Origin: Marinomonas balearica
GTDB taxonomy: Bacteria > Pseudomonadota > Gammaproteobacteria > Pseudomonadales > Marinomonadaceae
Assembly: GCF_004362145.1 (NCBI RefSeq)
Contig: NZ_SNXC01000009.1
Coordinates: 186,001-250,000 of the forward strand
Direction: 5' to 3'
Length of the DNA stretch: 64,000 bases
Shown here: positions 55,051 through 64,000 of the stretch, one piece after another
How positions within the stretch are numbered: the first letter of the stretch is position 1
Layout: every line of letters starts with the position of its first letter
Position numbers and translations under genes: made by a program
The notes under the pieces: generated by a model
Told to the model about the DNA's origin: nothing
Databases searched by the model: none
Seen by the model: only the letters and a program-made list of their open reading frames with translations

Positions 55051-56683
55051 GTCGTTACTCTTTCAAAACCCTTTCGGTCTAATTGTTGCGGCCTCTATTG
55101 GCGCAATTGCCAGCTTGGCTGCGGTGGCCTTATTGGGCATTTCTGGCTGGTTCTTATCTGCGGCGGGTCTTGCAGCTGTGGTTGGAACAGCGTTAACGTT
55201 CGACTTTCTTACACCCGGTGCACTTGTGCGTCTAATGGCCATATTACGAACCGCAGGCCGCTATGGCGAGCAAGTTTTTTCCCATGATCATCTATTGGGG
55301 TTGCTTCGAACACTGCGTTTATGGGTGTGGGATCAGCGTCAAAGCCTTCCTTTTATTGACCTAAATAAGCAAACAAAGGGCGATCTCTTACAGCGATTAA
55401 TTGGCGATCTAGATCAAATTATTAAATGGCCTCTTGCTGTGGCTATGCCGTGGTTATATGCCTTCTTAGGGTGTATTGCTTTAGCAACACTCAGCGCATT
55501 TATTGTGCCGTCACTCTGGCCTTGGGTGTTGCTTTATTCCGCATTGCAGTTGGTTTTTCTGCCTTGGCTTGCGCATCGTCTTTGTTCCGTGGCGGTGTTC
55601 AAAATGCAAGCTTTGTCGACCCATCGACGAGCGCGTTTCATGAGTGTCTTTGGGGCTTTAATTACCTTGACCATTCGAGGAAACTGGGCAGGTTACGCGA
55701 GTAAATTAAAAACGCTCGATCTTCGTCAAAAAGCGCTACAAGCCTATATACAAAAAACAAGCAGTATAACCAAATACCTTTCTCAGTGTACGACGTTTGC
55801 GTTAATGGCAGTGACGTTGATTCAGGTATTAGCTTATAAAAATGACGTGCTGATTTTGGACGAAGGTGTGCAGGCAACGTGGTTAGTTGCCTTATTGCTA
55901 GCGATGCTTGCGGTCAATGAGTTATTGCAGCCGTTGTCTAATGCGTTTATCGCTCAAGGCCAGTCCAAAGTCGGGCTAAGACGGTTAAATCAGATCGCTC
56001 TGCATGACCACGGTGAAAGAGCAACGGTCTGTAAACTTGGGGAAACAATACGATTTGATAACCTGATCGGACGTTACCAGCAAGGTGCATGTCAAAGTGA
56101 TTTGAAGGGTGTGAGTGCAGAGATAGAATTAACCCAGAGCTTACGAATCGTAGGAAAAAGTGGCGCAGGGAAATCCACGCTTCTTGCGGCGTTAGCGGGT
56201 GATTTGCCATTCAGTGGAAGTCTATTCATAGACGATAACGAGGTGAGCATTACCTCTAATCAAAATTGGTACAAACAAGTCGCATATTTACCTCAAAATC
56301 CTATAATTTTTCAGCAAAGCCTGTCTTCTAATTTAAGATTAGGTGCGCCAAATGCGACAGATCAAGAGTTGATAGAAGTACTGAATATTCTGGGGTTAGG
56401 GGAGTGGTTAGAAAGCCTACCAAATGGCCTCGATACTTTGTTAGGCAATCAAGGTCGAGATGTATCTGGCGGACAAGCGCGCCGAATCGCCCTAGGTAGA
56501 GCGCTGCTTAGAAAGTCTGGATTGATGTTACTGGATGAACCGTTTGATGGGCTTGATTCAACCAGCATTCAACGTGTTTGCGAAGCCATTGAGAATAATA
56601 AGTATCGCCCTGATTTTTTGATATATGTTAGCCACATCAACAGTCCGCTGGATCGTAACGCAATGTCACTGCCCGTCGAATAG
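55016..56683 (+). CDS. cydC: Cysteine/glutathione ABC exporter subunit CydC
   Basis: This 555-residue half-transporter completes the CydDC pair. The membrane domain (about 15-320) is followed by an ATPase with Walker A GKSGAGKST, signature VSGGQARRIALGRALL and Walker B LMLLDEPFDGLDS. AAGGAAGG inside cydD serves as ribosome site for the ATG at 55016. The operon order cydABX followed by cydDC puts oxidase and its assembly factor under common control. In E. coli, cydDC is at another locus. Confidence 0.95.
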   Translation: MPKRKSNVLTFKSLLFQNPFGLIVAASIGAIASLAAVALLGISGWFLSAAGLAAVVGTALTFDFLTPGALVRLMAILRTAGRYGEQVFSHDHLLGLLRTLRLWVWDQRQSLPFIDLNKQTKGDLLQRLIGDLDQIIKWPLAVAMPWLYAFLGCIALATLSAFIVPSLWPWVLLYSALQLVFLPWLAHRLCSVAVFKMQALSTHRRARFMSVFGALITLTIRGNWAGYASKLKTLDLRQKALQAYIQKTSSITKYLSQCTTFALMAVTLIQVLAYKNDVLILDEGVQATWLVALLLAMLAVNELLQPLSNAFIAQGQSKVGLRRLNQIALHDHGERATVCKLGETIRFDNLIGRYQQGACQSDLKGVSAEIELTQSLRIVGKSGAGKSTLLAALAGDLPFSGSLFIDDNEVSITSNQNWYKQVAYLPQNPIIFQQSLSSNLRLGAPNATDQELIEVLNILGLGEWLESLPNGLDTLLGNQGRDVSGGQARRIALGRALLRKSGLMLLDEPFDGLDSTSIQRVCEAIENNKYRPDFLIYVSHINSPLDRNAMSLPVE

Positions 56684-56908
56684 GGCCGTGACATTTCTCC
56701 TTTTTAGAACGGCTCTTCGATATTTTCATATTTCTTGTCCATAATTTTCTTGTTTTTGGGTGCTGTTTTAGATGATGCACGCCCTGTTACGGATTGATTT
56801 AATACAAGCGCCCAGCGTATGGTATCCGTCGTAGCCGTTCATTCTTGCTGATCGCAGTGTTCGACGTTCAATCAAATATCAATTTACAAAGTGGGAGAGG
56901 CATAATCG

Positions 56909-57142
56909 ATGAAAGTTAGTCCTAAGTACGCAGGTATTATGATGGGAGTAATCATTTCCGTTGGAATGAGTTTTTTCATGTCCTTCGCAATGCTTGCTTT
57001 AAACGTTGGGTTTGTTGATGGCTTTCTTCATTTATGGATGAGAGCGTGGGGCGTTGGATTCGGTGTCGGATTTCCAGCCGCAGCGATCATTGTGCCTGTA
57101 GCGAGAAAGGTGGTTTCTAAAGCAACAGGGCTTGCTGTCTAA
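56909..57142 (+). CDS. DUF2798 small membrane protein
   Basis: This 77-residue protein has two membrane helices (about 8-32 and 44-66) with the DUF2798 pattern: KVSPKYAGIMMGVIISVGMSFFMSF, then FLHLWMRAWGVGFGVGFPAAAIIVPVARKVV. Its function is unknown. GGGAGAGG lies upstream of the ATG with 7-base spacing, giving good translation support. It is monocistronic, between the cyd operon and a Nudix gene. Confidence 0.85.
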   Translation: MKVSPKYAGIMMGVIISVGMSFFMSFAMLALNVGFVDGFLHLWMRAWGVGFGVGFPAAAIIVPVARKVVSKATGLAV

Positions 57143-57261
57143 AACAAACGGAAAGCACCATTTTAATTTAAACGAGCAGATGTTAGATGTTGGTTTATTG
57201 AATCTTGGGCCACAGGTTAGAATAGCGGCACTTTTGTACATTTTAGGTTGTAGTATAAACA

Positions 57262-57708
57262 ATGAATGCAGATAAGTTTTTAGAGATTATCGACAACACG
57301 CCATTGGTTTCCATTGATATTATTTTGCGAAATTCAGAAGGGCACATTTTACTGGGTAAACGGGTAAATAAACCCGCCGAAGGGTTTTGGTTTGTACCGG
57401 GCGGAAGAATTCGTAAAAATGAGACATTGAAGGCAGCAATGCAGAGAATTTCACTTGTTGAACTTGGCTTCGAAATTGACCTTCATCATGCTGAAATGAT
57501 TGGCGCTTTCGATCATATATACGACGATAATTTTAATGCGACAGACGGAGTAAATACGCACTATGTCGCGTTAGGCTATAACGTGAAGATGGACTCTCAA
57601 AACAAAGTGAAGAACGATTCTCAGCATTCAGATATGGTTTGGATGTCCGAAAGCGAACTGATCAATAGCGAACATGTGCACTCGAATACAAAAGCGTATT
57701 TCTTATAA
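57262..57708 (+). CDS. gmm: GDP-mannose mannosyl hydrolase (Nudix)
   Basis: This 148-residue enzyme hydrolyses GDP-mannose to GDP and mannose. It has the atypical Nudix signature of the Gmm/NudD group (GFWFVPGGRIRKNETLKAAMQRISLVELG, where residues differ from the standard REUxEE box), the STPLVS-like opening NTPLVSIDIIL, YDDNFNATDGVNTHYVALGY and the C-terminal VHSNTKAYF. In most bacteria it lies in a capsule or LPS cluster, while here no such genes are nearby. The ribosome site is weak. Confidence 0.9.
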   Translation: MNADKFLEIIDNTPLVSIDIILRNSEGHILLGKRVNKPAEGFWFVPGGRIRKNETLKAAMQRISLVELGFEIDLHHAEMIGAFDHIYDDNFNATDGVNTHYVALGYNVKMDSQNKVKNDSQHSDMVWMSESELINSEHVHSNTKAYFL

Positions 57709-57729
57709 TGTTTTCGTAAATTAGAGTTT

Positions 57730-58161
57730 ATGTTGGTAGAGGAACATTCATTTCAAATGGAAATCAAAAAAATCGCTTGGCAAGACACAATTCCTATTCG
57801 ACATAAGGTTCTGTGGCCAGATAAACCACCGGAGTTTTGCCACGTTAAAGAAGACGAGAGTGGAGATCACTTTGGTGTGTTGGTTCAGGATGAATTGGTG
57901 TGTGTTGCGTCGGTGTTTATTGATGGTCAATCAGCGCGCTTGAGAAAGTTTGCAACACTGGAAACTCATCAAGGAAATGGAATCGGAACCACGGTCGTTA
58001 ATCATATCTTGAAGGAGCTTTCCGCTAAGGGCGTCAACAATATGTGGTTTGATGCACGAGAGTCGGTAACTGGTTTTTATAGCCGATTTGGCTTCAATGT
58101 GATCGGTGAGCGTTTTTACAAAGGGGATATTCCCTACGTTAGAATGGGCATGAGTTTTTAA
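57730..58161 (+). CDS. GNAT-family N-acetyltransferase
   Basis: This protein of up to 143 residues has an acetyl-CoA-binding loop (RLRKFATLETHQGNGIGTTVVNHIL, with QGNGIG at about 80-85) and a C-terminal NNMWFDARESVTGFYSRFGFNVIGE strand set, typical of GNAT enzymes related to YitI/ElaA-like proteins. The ATG at 57757 (MEIKKIAW) is an alternative start. It follows the Nudix gene by 21 bases and may be co-transcribed. The acceptor is unknown. Confidence 0.8.
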   Translation: MLVEEHSFQMEIKKIAWQDTIPIRHKVLWPDKPPEFCHVKEDESGDHFGVLVQDELVCVASVFIDGQSARLRKFATLETHQGNGIGTTVVNHILKELSAKGVNNMWFDARESVTGFYSRFGFNVIGERFYKGDIPYVRMGMSF

Positions 58162-58216
58162 AAACGCTGTTTATGTGATCTTACTCTTTTGAAAACGCCT
58201 TAGGTAACACGAAATA

Positions 58217-58615
58217 ATGAATCTTGATGCGATTCCACCATTAGAGAAATTAGGCATAGAATTAAAACACTGCAATGGCGTAACCGCCGCCTTTTTTCTC
58301 CCGTACGACGGTAATCAAAATGACAAAAACACGGTATTCGCGGGTAGCCAGTATTCTGCCTTGGTGATCGCAGGCTGGTATTTAGTTGGGGTTTGGGCGG
58401 AGCAAAATTCGCTAGGTGATAAAGTCGCGATAAAAGAGGGAAATGTGAGTTACCCTAAAGCCGCGCACAGTGATGTGACGGTTACCGCCCGTTTTGATGA
58501 AACACCCAATAAGCGCCCAAGCGGTCACTATAAAAGCATAGTAAGGATAGAGGCTCGGGATGAAGACGGCGACTTAGTAAGCCAGCTGATCGCAGATTAT
58601 CGAATCTTATTGTAA
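58217..58615 (+). CDS. Hotdog-fold thioesterase-like protein (YiiD C-terminal type)
   Basis: This 132-residue protein matches the putative thioesterase domain found at the C-terminus of YiiD: FFLPYDGNQNDKNTVFAGSQYSALVIAGWYLVGVWAE near the middle and VTVTARFDE later. It would be a cytoplasmic hotdog enzyme acting on an acyl-thioester. In E. coli the domain is fused to a GNAT domain. Here a GNAT gene lies directly upstream, so the two activities are encoded side by side as separate proteins. Confidence 0.85.
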   Translation: MNLDAIPPLEKLGIELKHCNGVTAAFFLPYDGNQNDKNTVFAGSQYSALVIAGWYLVGVWAEQNSLGDKVAIKEGNVSYPKAAHSDVTVTARFDETPNKRPSGHYKSIVRIEARDEDGDLVSQLIADYRILL

Positions 58616-58647
58616 CGCCAATGCGTTGAATTATTGAGAGTGCATTC

Positions 58648-59031
58648 ATGATAAAGGGCATTCACCACGTTGCTATTATTTGTTCGAACTACGCGGTTTC
58701 GAAGCATTTCTATGTGTCTATCTTAGGGCTTGAGATCATTGCTGAAAATTATCGAGAAGCCCGTGATTCATTCAAATTGGATTTAAAATTGCCCAACGGT
58801 AATCAAATTGAGCTGTTTTCCTTTCCTGATCGACCCAAGCGCCCAAGTTACCCAGAAGCTCAGGGTCTTAGGCATTTGGCGTTTTATGTCTCGTCGGTAG
58901 AAGACACCGTGGCTTATCTAGCAGAGCATGGGGTGGCCACCGAACCTGTTCGTATAGACGAATATACGGGCAAAAAATACACCTTCTTCAGTGATCCCGA
59001 CGATTTGCCGTTAGAGTTGTATGAGGCTTAG
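58648..59031 (+). CDS. gloA2: Glyoxalase I-like VOC protein (YaeR/GloA2 type)
   Basis: This 127-residue VOC protein closely follows E. coli YaeR: HHVAIICSNYAVSKHFYVSILGLEI, NYREARDSFKLDL, NQIELFSFPDRPKRPSYPEAQGLRHLAFYV and YTFFSDPDDLPLELYE. Metal ligands (His at about 7, Glu in IELFSF, His in LRHLAF, Glu in LELYE) are all present. It is a candidate metal-dependent lyase for glyoxal-type adducts. It lies 32 bases after the thioesterase gene, probably co-transcribed. Confidence 0.9.
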   Translation: MIKGIHHVAIICSNYAVSKHFYVSILGLEIIAENYREARDSFKLDLKLPNGNQIELFSFPDRPKRPSYPEAQGLRHLAFYVSSVEDTVAYLAEHGVATEPVRIDEYTGKKYTFFSDPDDLPLELYEA

Positions 59032-59222
59032 GCCTTTGCTGCTCCCATTTGGTTATTCTCTTTTGTCAGTAGACATCCTGAATATAGCGTCCGCAGGGGA
59101 AGGGAGCATGACGCTTTATTAGGAGTGCTTTGTTTATGAACAGCCGTTTAAAAAGTTACTCGGTTTTACGTGAATATTTCGTTATATTAAACACTTAAAC
59201 GGAGTTGTAATGGATTGACGAG

Positions 59223-61700
59223 ATGACCTCAGGCATTAATAAAGCGAAGTTAACAGAAACCGACATCATTACGAAATTTGTTCTGCCAGCCATACAGAAG
59301 GTTGGTTGGGATGATATGACGCAAATTCGTCAGGAAGTGAAGCTCCGTGATGGCAAAGTCATTGTCCGTGGACAAATGGCAGCACGTCAAAAAGTAAAGT
59401 CTGCTGATATTGTTTTATATCATAAGCCGAGTATGCCGTTAGCCGTGATAGAGGCCAAAGCGAATAAGCATGATATGGGAAAAGGCATGCAACAAGCGTT
59501 GGATTACGCTCACTTATTAGACGTCCCTTTTGTTTTTGCCACCAATGGCGACGGTTTTATCTTTCACGACAAAACCAATCCTACCCAACTTGAAACCGAA
59601 ATTCGTTTAGAAGACTTCCCAACACCGCAACAACTTTGGCACAAATACTGTGTTTGGAAAGGCTTCAAAAGCGAATATCTACCCACTATCACACAAGACT
59701 ATCACGACGATGGTACAGGTAAATCGCCACGTTATTATCAGTTGCAAGCGATTAATAAAACCGTCGAAGCCATTGCCGCTGGGCAAGATCGCATATTATT
59801 GGTCATGGCTACGGGAACAGGCAAAACCTACACGGCCTTTCAAATCATTTGGCGCTTATGGAAAGCCCGAGCGAAAAAGCGCATTCTATTTCTAGCGGAT
59901 AGAAACATCTTAGTGGACCAAACTCGTATCAATGATTTTCAGCCTTTTGATACGGCGATGACCAAAATAACAGGTCGTACCGTGGATCCCGCCTTTGAAA
60001 TTCATCTCGCCCTTTATCAAGCACTTACCGGCCCAGAAGAAGAGCAAAAAGCCTATAAACAAGTGGATCCTAATTTCTTTGATCTGATTGTGATAGACGA
60101 GTGTCACCGAGGCAGTGCTTCAGAAGACAGCGCATGGCGCGAGATATTGGAATATTTCAGTTCTGCCTCTCAAATAGGGTTAACCGCCACGCCGAAAGAA
60201 ACTGAAGAAGTCTCTAACATCGAATACTTTGGAGATCCTCTTTATACCTATTCCCTAAAGCAAGGTATAGAAGACGGTTTTCTAGCGCCTTATAAAGTCG
60301 TGCGTGTAGACATAGATGTAGACGTGCAAGGCTGGCGACCAACCAAGGGACAAACCGACAAAAAAGGCAATCTGGTCGAAGATCGCATATATAACCAAAA
60401 AGACATGGATCGAACTCTCGTCATTGATGAGCGTACCCAATTGGTTGCGCAAACCATTACCAATTACCTAGAGCGCACCGACCCCATGGCGAAAACCATC
60501 GTCTTTTGTAACGACATTGACCACGCCGAACGCATGCGCAGCGCTTTAGTTAATCTGAATTCCGAGCAAGTGAAAAAGAATGACAAATATGTGATGAAAA
60601 TCACCGGAGATGACGATTTAGGCAAAGATCAGCTAGACAATTTTATCAATCCGAAAAAGCCTTACCCAGTCATTGCCACCACATCGGAACTGATGACCAC
60701 AGGGGTCGATGCGAAAACCTGCAAGCTGGTGGTATTGGATCAAGGCATTCAATCCATGACCAAATTTAAGCAAATTATTGGCCGTGGCACTCGTATAGAG
60801 GAACGATACGGCAAACTCTGGTTCACTATTTTAGACTTTAAAAAAGCCACCGAATTGTTTGCCGACGAACGCTTTGATGGTGAACCAGAGCAAGTAAAAA
60901 CCACCCAACCCGAAGACTTTGAAACGGAAGAAGGTCTAGATAATATTATCGACGGTACGGATAATATAGACAGTGCTGACCCTTTTGCTGAAGCAAATAT
61001 AGATCCAAACACCATTCAAGAGCCAGAAGCGCCGTACGATACAAACAACGTCAATGGAACCAGCAATCAAAGCGGCATGAACGCAGACATGAATGGAGAC
61101 TGGAACGACGAGGAAAAAGTTCGTAAGTTCTATGTGAAGGGCGTAGCGGTAAAAACTCTAGCCGAACGTATTCAGTATTATGATACCGATGGCAAACTGG
61201 TAACGGAATCTTTCAAAGACTACACCCGTAAAACCATGGCCAAGCAATTCTCTTCCCTCGATGACTTTATTAAAAAGTGGCAAAGTGCAGACCGTAAACA
61301 GGTTATTCTGGATGAAATGGCCGAGCAGGGCATTATCTGGCAAGCACTGGAAGAGGAAGTAGGCCAAGGGCTAGATCCATTCGATATGATCTGCCATGTG
61401 GTTTATGATATGCCGCCTTTAACCCGAAAAGAGCGGGCGCAAAATGTGAAAAAGCGCAATTACTTCACCAAATACAGCGAAACCGCCCAACAAGTATTAA
61501 ATAACCTGTTAGATAAATACGCAGATGCGGGTGTGCAGGAAATCGAATCCATGCAAGTACTGAAAGTACAGCCATTTAATGAAATTGGCAGCTTGAGTGA
61601 GATTATTAAAAAAGGCTTTGGTGGCAAACCTCAGTACAACCAAGCCATCAATGAATTGGAAGCCGAAATTTACCAAATGACTCCGCCTAAATCTGCTTAA
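59223..61700 (+). CDS. hsdR: Type I restriction enzyme, restriction/translocase subunit HsdR
   Basis: HsdR cleaves DNA after ATP-driven translocation from unmethylated sites. The 825-residue protein has an N-terminal PD-(D/E)XK nuclease (about 50-125, with [19 protein letters not shown]), then a superfamily 2 helicase motor: Walker [16 protein letters not shown] (motif II), TATP (motif III), and [13 protein letters not shown] with QIIGRGTR (motifs V and VI). The C-terminal part binds HsdM/HsdS. The length fits the shorter EcoEI-like class of HsdR, not EcoKI. It is the first gene of hsdR-hsdM-hsdS. Confidence 0.95.
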   Translation: MTSGINKAKLTETDIITKFVLPAIQKVGWDDMTQIRQEVKLRDGKVIVRGQMAARQKVKSADIVLYHKPSMPLAVIEAKANKHDMGKGMQQALDYAHLLDVPFVFATNGDGFIFHDKTNPTQLETEIRLEDFPTPQQLWHKYCVWKGFKSEYLPTITQDYHDDGTGKSPRYYQLQAINKTVEAIAAGQDRILLVMATGTGKTYTAFQIIWRLWKARAKKRILFLADRNILVDQTRINDFQPFDTAMTKITGRTVDPAFEIHLALYQALTGPEEEQKAYKQVDPNFFDLIVIDECHRGSASEDSAWREILEYFSSASQIGLTATPKETEEVSNIEYFGDPLYTYSLKQGIEDGFLAPYKVVRVDIDVDVQGWRPTKGQTDKKGNLVEDRIYNQKDMDRTLVIDERTQLVAQTITNYLERTDPMAKTIVFCNDIDHAERMRSALVNLNSEQVKKNDKYVMKITGDDDLGKDQLDNFINPKKPYPVIATTSELMTTGVDAKTCKLVVLDQGIQSMTKFKQIIGRGTRIEERYGKLWFTILDFKKATELFADERFDGEPEQVKTTQPEDFETEEGLDNIIDGTDNIDSADPFAEANIDPNTIQEPEAPYDTNNVNGTSNQSGMNADMNGDWNDEEKVRKFYVKGVAVKTLAERIQYYDTDGKLVTESFKDYTRKTMAKQFSSLDDFIKKWQSADRKQVILDEMAEQGIIWQALEEEVGQGLDPFDMICHVVYDMPPLTRKERAQNVKKRNYFTKYSETAQQVLNNLLDKYADAGVQEIESMQVLKVQPFNEIGSLSEIIKKGFGGKPQYNQAINELEAEIYQMTPPKSA

Positions 61701-61765
61701 GCTTAACAGCACATCACCTAATTAAATATCAATTTAGCAAACCGAATTAACCAAAAGAGAGCACT

Positions 61766-63241
61766 ATGTCGATCAGTTCAGCGATTAAATCCATCCAAGA
61801 TATTATGCGTAAAGATGCCGGAGTAGACGGCGACGCACAACGCCTTGGTCAAATGTCTTGGTTGCTGTTCTTAAAAGTGTTTGATGCCCAAGAAGAACAA
61901 CTCGAACTGGAACTAGACGACTATCGGGAACCGATTCCAAGCGAATACCTTTGGCGCAACTGGGCGGCCGATAACGAAGGCATGACAGGCGACGAACTGC
62001 TTGAATTTGTTAACCATGACCTATTCCCAGACCTGAAAAACTTGATTGCTCCAATCGATAAAAACCCTCGAGGCCATGTGGTAAAAGCCGCGTTTAGTGA
62101 CGCCTTCAACTACATGAAAAACGGCACATTATTACGCCAAGTGATCAACAAGCTCAACGAAATAGACTTTACCGACTCGAAAGAGCGTCACCTATTTGGT
62201 GACCTGTACGAACAAATCCTCAAAGACCTACAAAGCGCAGGCAACGCTGGCGAATTTTATACGCCTCGTGCCATTACCAAATTTATTGTTGCCGTCACTG
62301 ACCCCAAACTGGGCGAAACCATCATGGATCCGGCGTGTGGCACCGGTGGTTTTTTGGCTTGCGCCTTCGACCATGTTAAAGCCAACTATGTAAAATCGGG
62401 CAGCGATCACCAAACCCTGCAACAGCAAATTCTTGGGGTAGAGAAAAAACAACTGCCGCACCTACTTTGTACCACCAACATGATGCTGCACGGCATTGAA
62501 GTCCCCGTACAAATCAAACACGGCAATACGCTGAATAAGCCCCTGTCTAGCTGGGACGATCAGGTGGATGTGATCGTCACCAATCCGCCTTTTGGCGGCA
62601 CAGAAGAAGACGGCATAGAGAAAAACTTCCCCAGTGACATGCAAACCCGCGAAACCGCTGATTTGTTTTTACAGTTGATTATAGAAGTGCTCAAGCGCGA
62701 TGGCCGCGCCGCTGTGGTGTTGCCAGACGGCACCTTATTTGGAGAAGGGGTGAAAACCAAGATCAAAAAAATGCTCACCGAAGAATGCAACCTACACTCC
62801 ATAGTGCGCCTGCCCAATGGCGTGTTTAACCCCTACACCGGTATTAAAACCAATATATTGTTCTTCACCAAGGGTCAGCCTACCAAAGACATCTGGTATT
62901 ACGAACACCCGTACCCAGCCGGCGTTAAAAACTACAACAAAACCAAACCGATGAAGTTTGCAGAATTTCAAACCGAAATCGACTGGTGGGGTAAGGAAGA
63001 AGACGGCTTTGCCAGCCGCGTCGAAACTGAACAAGCGTGGAAAGTTTCTATTGATGAGATCATCAGCCGTAATTTTAACCTAGACATTAAAAACCCCTAC
63101 CAAGAAGAGCAGGAAGTTCACGACCCTGAAGAGCTGCTTGCCAGCTACCAAGCGCAGCAAGACAGCATCGCCGCGTTACGCAACCAGCTAAAAGACATAC
63201 TCGGCGCAGCATTAACCTCTTCTGCGGGTGGAGAAAACTAA
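61766..63241 (+). CDS. hsdM: Type I DNA methyltransferase subunit HsdM
   Basis: HsdM transfers a methyl group from S-adenosylmethionine to adenine N6 in the sequence chosen by HsdS. The 491-residue protein has the HsdM N-terminal helical domain (about 5-140), the AdoMet motif I (DPACGTGGF, about residues 190-198) and the catalytic NPPFGG (motif IV). AGAGAG precedes the ATG. The TAA overlaps the ATG of hsdS (TAATG), so the subunits are translationally coupled. Confidence 0.95.
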   Translation: MSISSAIKSIQDIMRKDAGVDGDAQRLGQMSWLLFLKVFDAQEEQLELELDDYREPIPSEYLWRNWAADNEGMTGDELLEFVNHDLFPDLKNLIAPIDKNPRGHVVKAAFSDAFNYMKNGTLLRQVINKLNEIDFTDSKERHLFGDLYEQILKDLQSAGNAGEFYTPRAITKFIVAVTDPKLGETIMDPACGTGGFLACAFDHVKANYVKSGSDHQTLQQQILGVEKKQLPHLLCTTNMMLHGIEVPVQIKHGNTLNKPLSSWDDQVDVIVTNPPFGGTEEDGIEKNFPSDMQTRETADLFLQLIIEVLKRDGRAAVVLPDGTLFGEGVKTKIKKMLTEECNLHSIVRLPNGVFNPYTGIKTNILFFTKGQPTKDIWYYEHPYPAGVKNYNKTKPMKFAEFQTEIDWWGKEEDGFASRVETEQAWKVSIDEIISRNFNLDIKNPYQEEQEVHDPEELLASYQAQQDSIAALRNQLKDILGAALTSSAGGEN

Positions 63242-64000
63242 TGTCGGTGGATTCTAAGCAAACAGGCGCGAGCCATACTAGGGTAGAAAACCTGATCACC
63301 GAACATATGGACATCTGGACTAGCGCCATTAAACGCAAATCCAGCTCTGGTCGTGGTAGCAGCAAAAAAATCGACCTCTACGGCATCAAAAAACTGCGTG
63401 AACTCATACTGGAACTGGCGGTACGCGGCAAACTCGTCCCCCAAGACCCGAGCGACGAACCAGCGTCTGTTTTGCTAGAGCGCATCGCCCAAGAGAAAGG
63501 CCAACTTGTCAAAGACGGCAAAATCAAAAAGCCGAAAACACTGCCAGAGATCCGCGACGCCGAAAAGCCGTTTGAACTGCCGCAAGGGTGGGAATGGGAT
63601 CGCCTTGGAGAATTGGGTTATACACAAACGGGAGGAACTCCAAACAAAAATAAGACTGAGTATTTTGGAGCACATATACCTTTTATAAAACCTGGAGATA
63701 TATTAGAAAGGAAAGTTGATTACTCTAATGAGGGGTTGTCTTTAATTGGAGAAGAGTCTTTAGGACGAAGTGCACCAAAGGGCTCTATCTTAATGGTGTG
63801 TATTGGTACAATTGGTAAGTGTGCTTATATCGATCGCAAATGTGCGTTTAATCAGCAAATCAATTCAATAACACCATATTTGGAAATTACTGATTTTTTA
63901 ATTAAAGCGCTTTCTGCTTCTTACTTCCAAAATTTATCATGGAGTCTTTCTGCCAGCACTACAATCGCCATAATAAATAAAGGAAAGTGGGAGTCTATAC
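63241..64000 (+). CDS. hsdS: Type I specificity subunit HsdS (cut by window end)
   Basis: HsdS chooses the bipartite DNA target for the HsdR/HsdM complex. About 253 residues are visible. A lead region contains NLITEHMDIWTSAIKRKSS, then KLRELILELAVRGKLVPQDP, the classic central conserved segment, and LPQGWEWDRLGELGYTQTGGTP opens the first target-recognition domain. This domain becomes clearly AT-rich after about 63610, unlike hsdR, hsdM and the start of hsdS, which suggests horizontal exchange of specificity domains. The frame remains open at 64000, so the second domain is outside the window. Confidence 0.92.
   Translation, partial: MSVDSKQTGASHTRVENLITEHMDIWTSAIKRKSSSGRGSSKKIDLYGIKKLRELILELAVRGKLVPQDPSDEPASVLLERIAQEKGQLVKDGKIKKPKTLPEIRDAEKPFELPQGWEWDRLGELGYTQTGGTPNKNKTEYFGAHIPFIKPGDILERKVDYSNEGLSLIGEESLGRSAPKGSILMVCIGTIGKCAYIDRKCAFNQQINSITPYLEITDFLIKALSASYFQNLSWSLSASTTIAIINKGKWESI

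Overview
The window reads as a chromosomal segment of a marine gammaproteobacterium, most like Marinomonas or a related Oceanospirillales genus. This is an inference from the protein sequences: an E. coli-like core (gsk, trxB, ppa, ihfB, lapAB, pyrF, uvrB, cydABX-DC) is mixed with secreted pectin degradation, sugar-acid and organic-nitrogen scavenging modules, and chemotaxis and c-di-GMP proteins. Gene density is high. Only one RNA gene was found (tRNA-Val) and only one recognisable insertion sequence, which is decayed.

Layout. 0-15 kb is mainly housekeeping: a membrane chemoreceptor, inosine-guanosine kinase, a MoeB/ThiF-type E1 enzyme, thioredoxin reductase, pyrophosphatase, the ihfB-lapA-lapB-pyrF block, a ComEA-like protein, a sulfur pair (SulP permease plus ETHE1/BLH-like metallo-beta-lactamase-fold protein) and uvrB. 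At 15-18.6 kb, just downstream of tRNA-Val, lies an accessory patch: a membrane peroxiredoxin operon, a divergent TetR regulator with a doubled palindromic operator between them, and an IS5-family remnant with intact ends but a gutted transposase. At 18.7-26.3 kb are glutathione-independent formaldehyde dehydrogenase, an unusual soluble chemoreceptor with a solute-binding domain fused at its C-terminus, and a LytTR regulator next to a DUF2141 protein and a Tat-exported carotenoid oxygenase.

26.4-31.4 kb is a sugar-acid catabolic module (FCD regulator, UxaA-family dehydratase, SDR, FAH hydrolase, TauE permease), which fits a non-phosphorylative route ending in hydrolysis of a diketo-acid. 31.6-38.4 kb holds a cold-shock gene, small proteins, a signal-peptide-less muramidase overlapping a lamin-tail-domain gene, and a large secreted family-9 pectate lyase with ricin-type and Fn3 modules. 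38.4-46.1 kb is a second uptake/catabolism locus (GntR regulator, VOC protein, four-gene PotABCD-type ABC importer, hydantoin-racemase-family enzyme, TauD-family dioxygenase) of unknown substrate, with matching candidate operators on both sides of its divergent promoter region.

46.2-59 kb carries a QmcA/NfeD pair, a Cache-GGDEF diguanylate cyclase, a complete cytochrome bd operon with its assembly transporter (including the 35-residue CydX gene), and small enzymes (GDP-mannose Nudix hydrolase, GNATs, a thioesterase-like protein, a glyoxalase). The window ends inside a type I restriction-modification operon (hsdR-hsdM-hsdS), with hsdS cut by the window edge. The least ordinary observations are the MCP/solute-binding fusion, the exported carotenoid oxygenase locus, the muramidase/lamin-tail pair and the two catabolic clusters with visible candidate operators.
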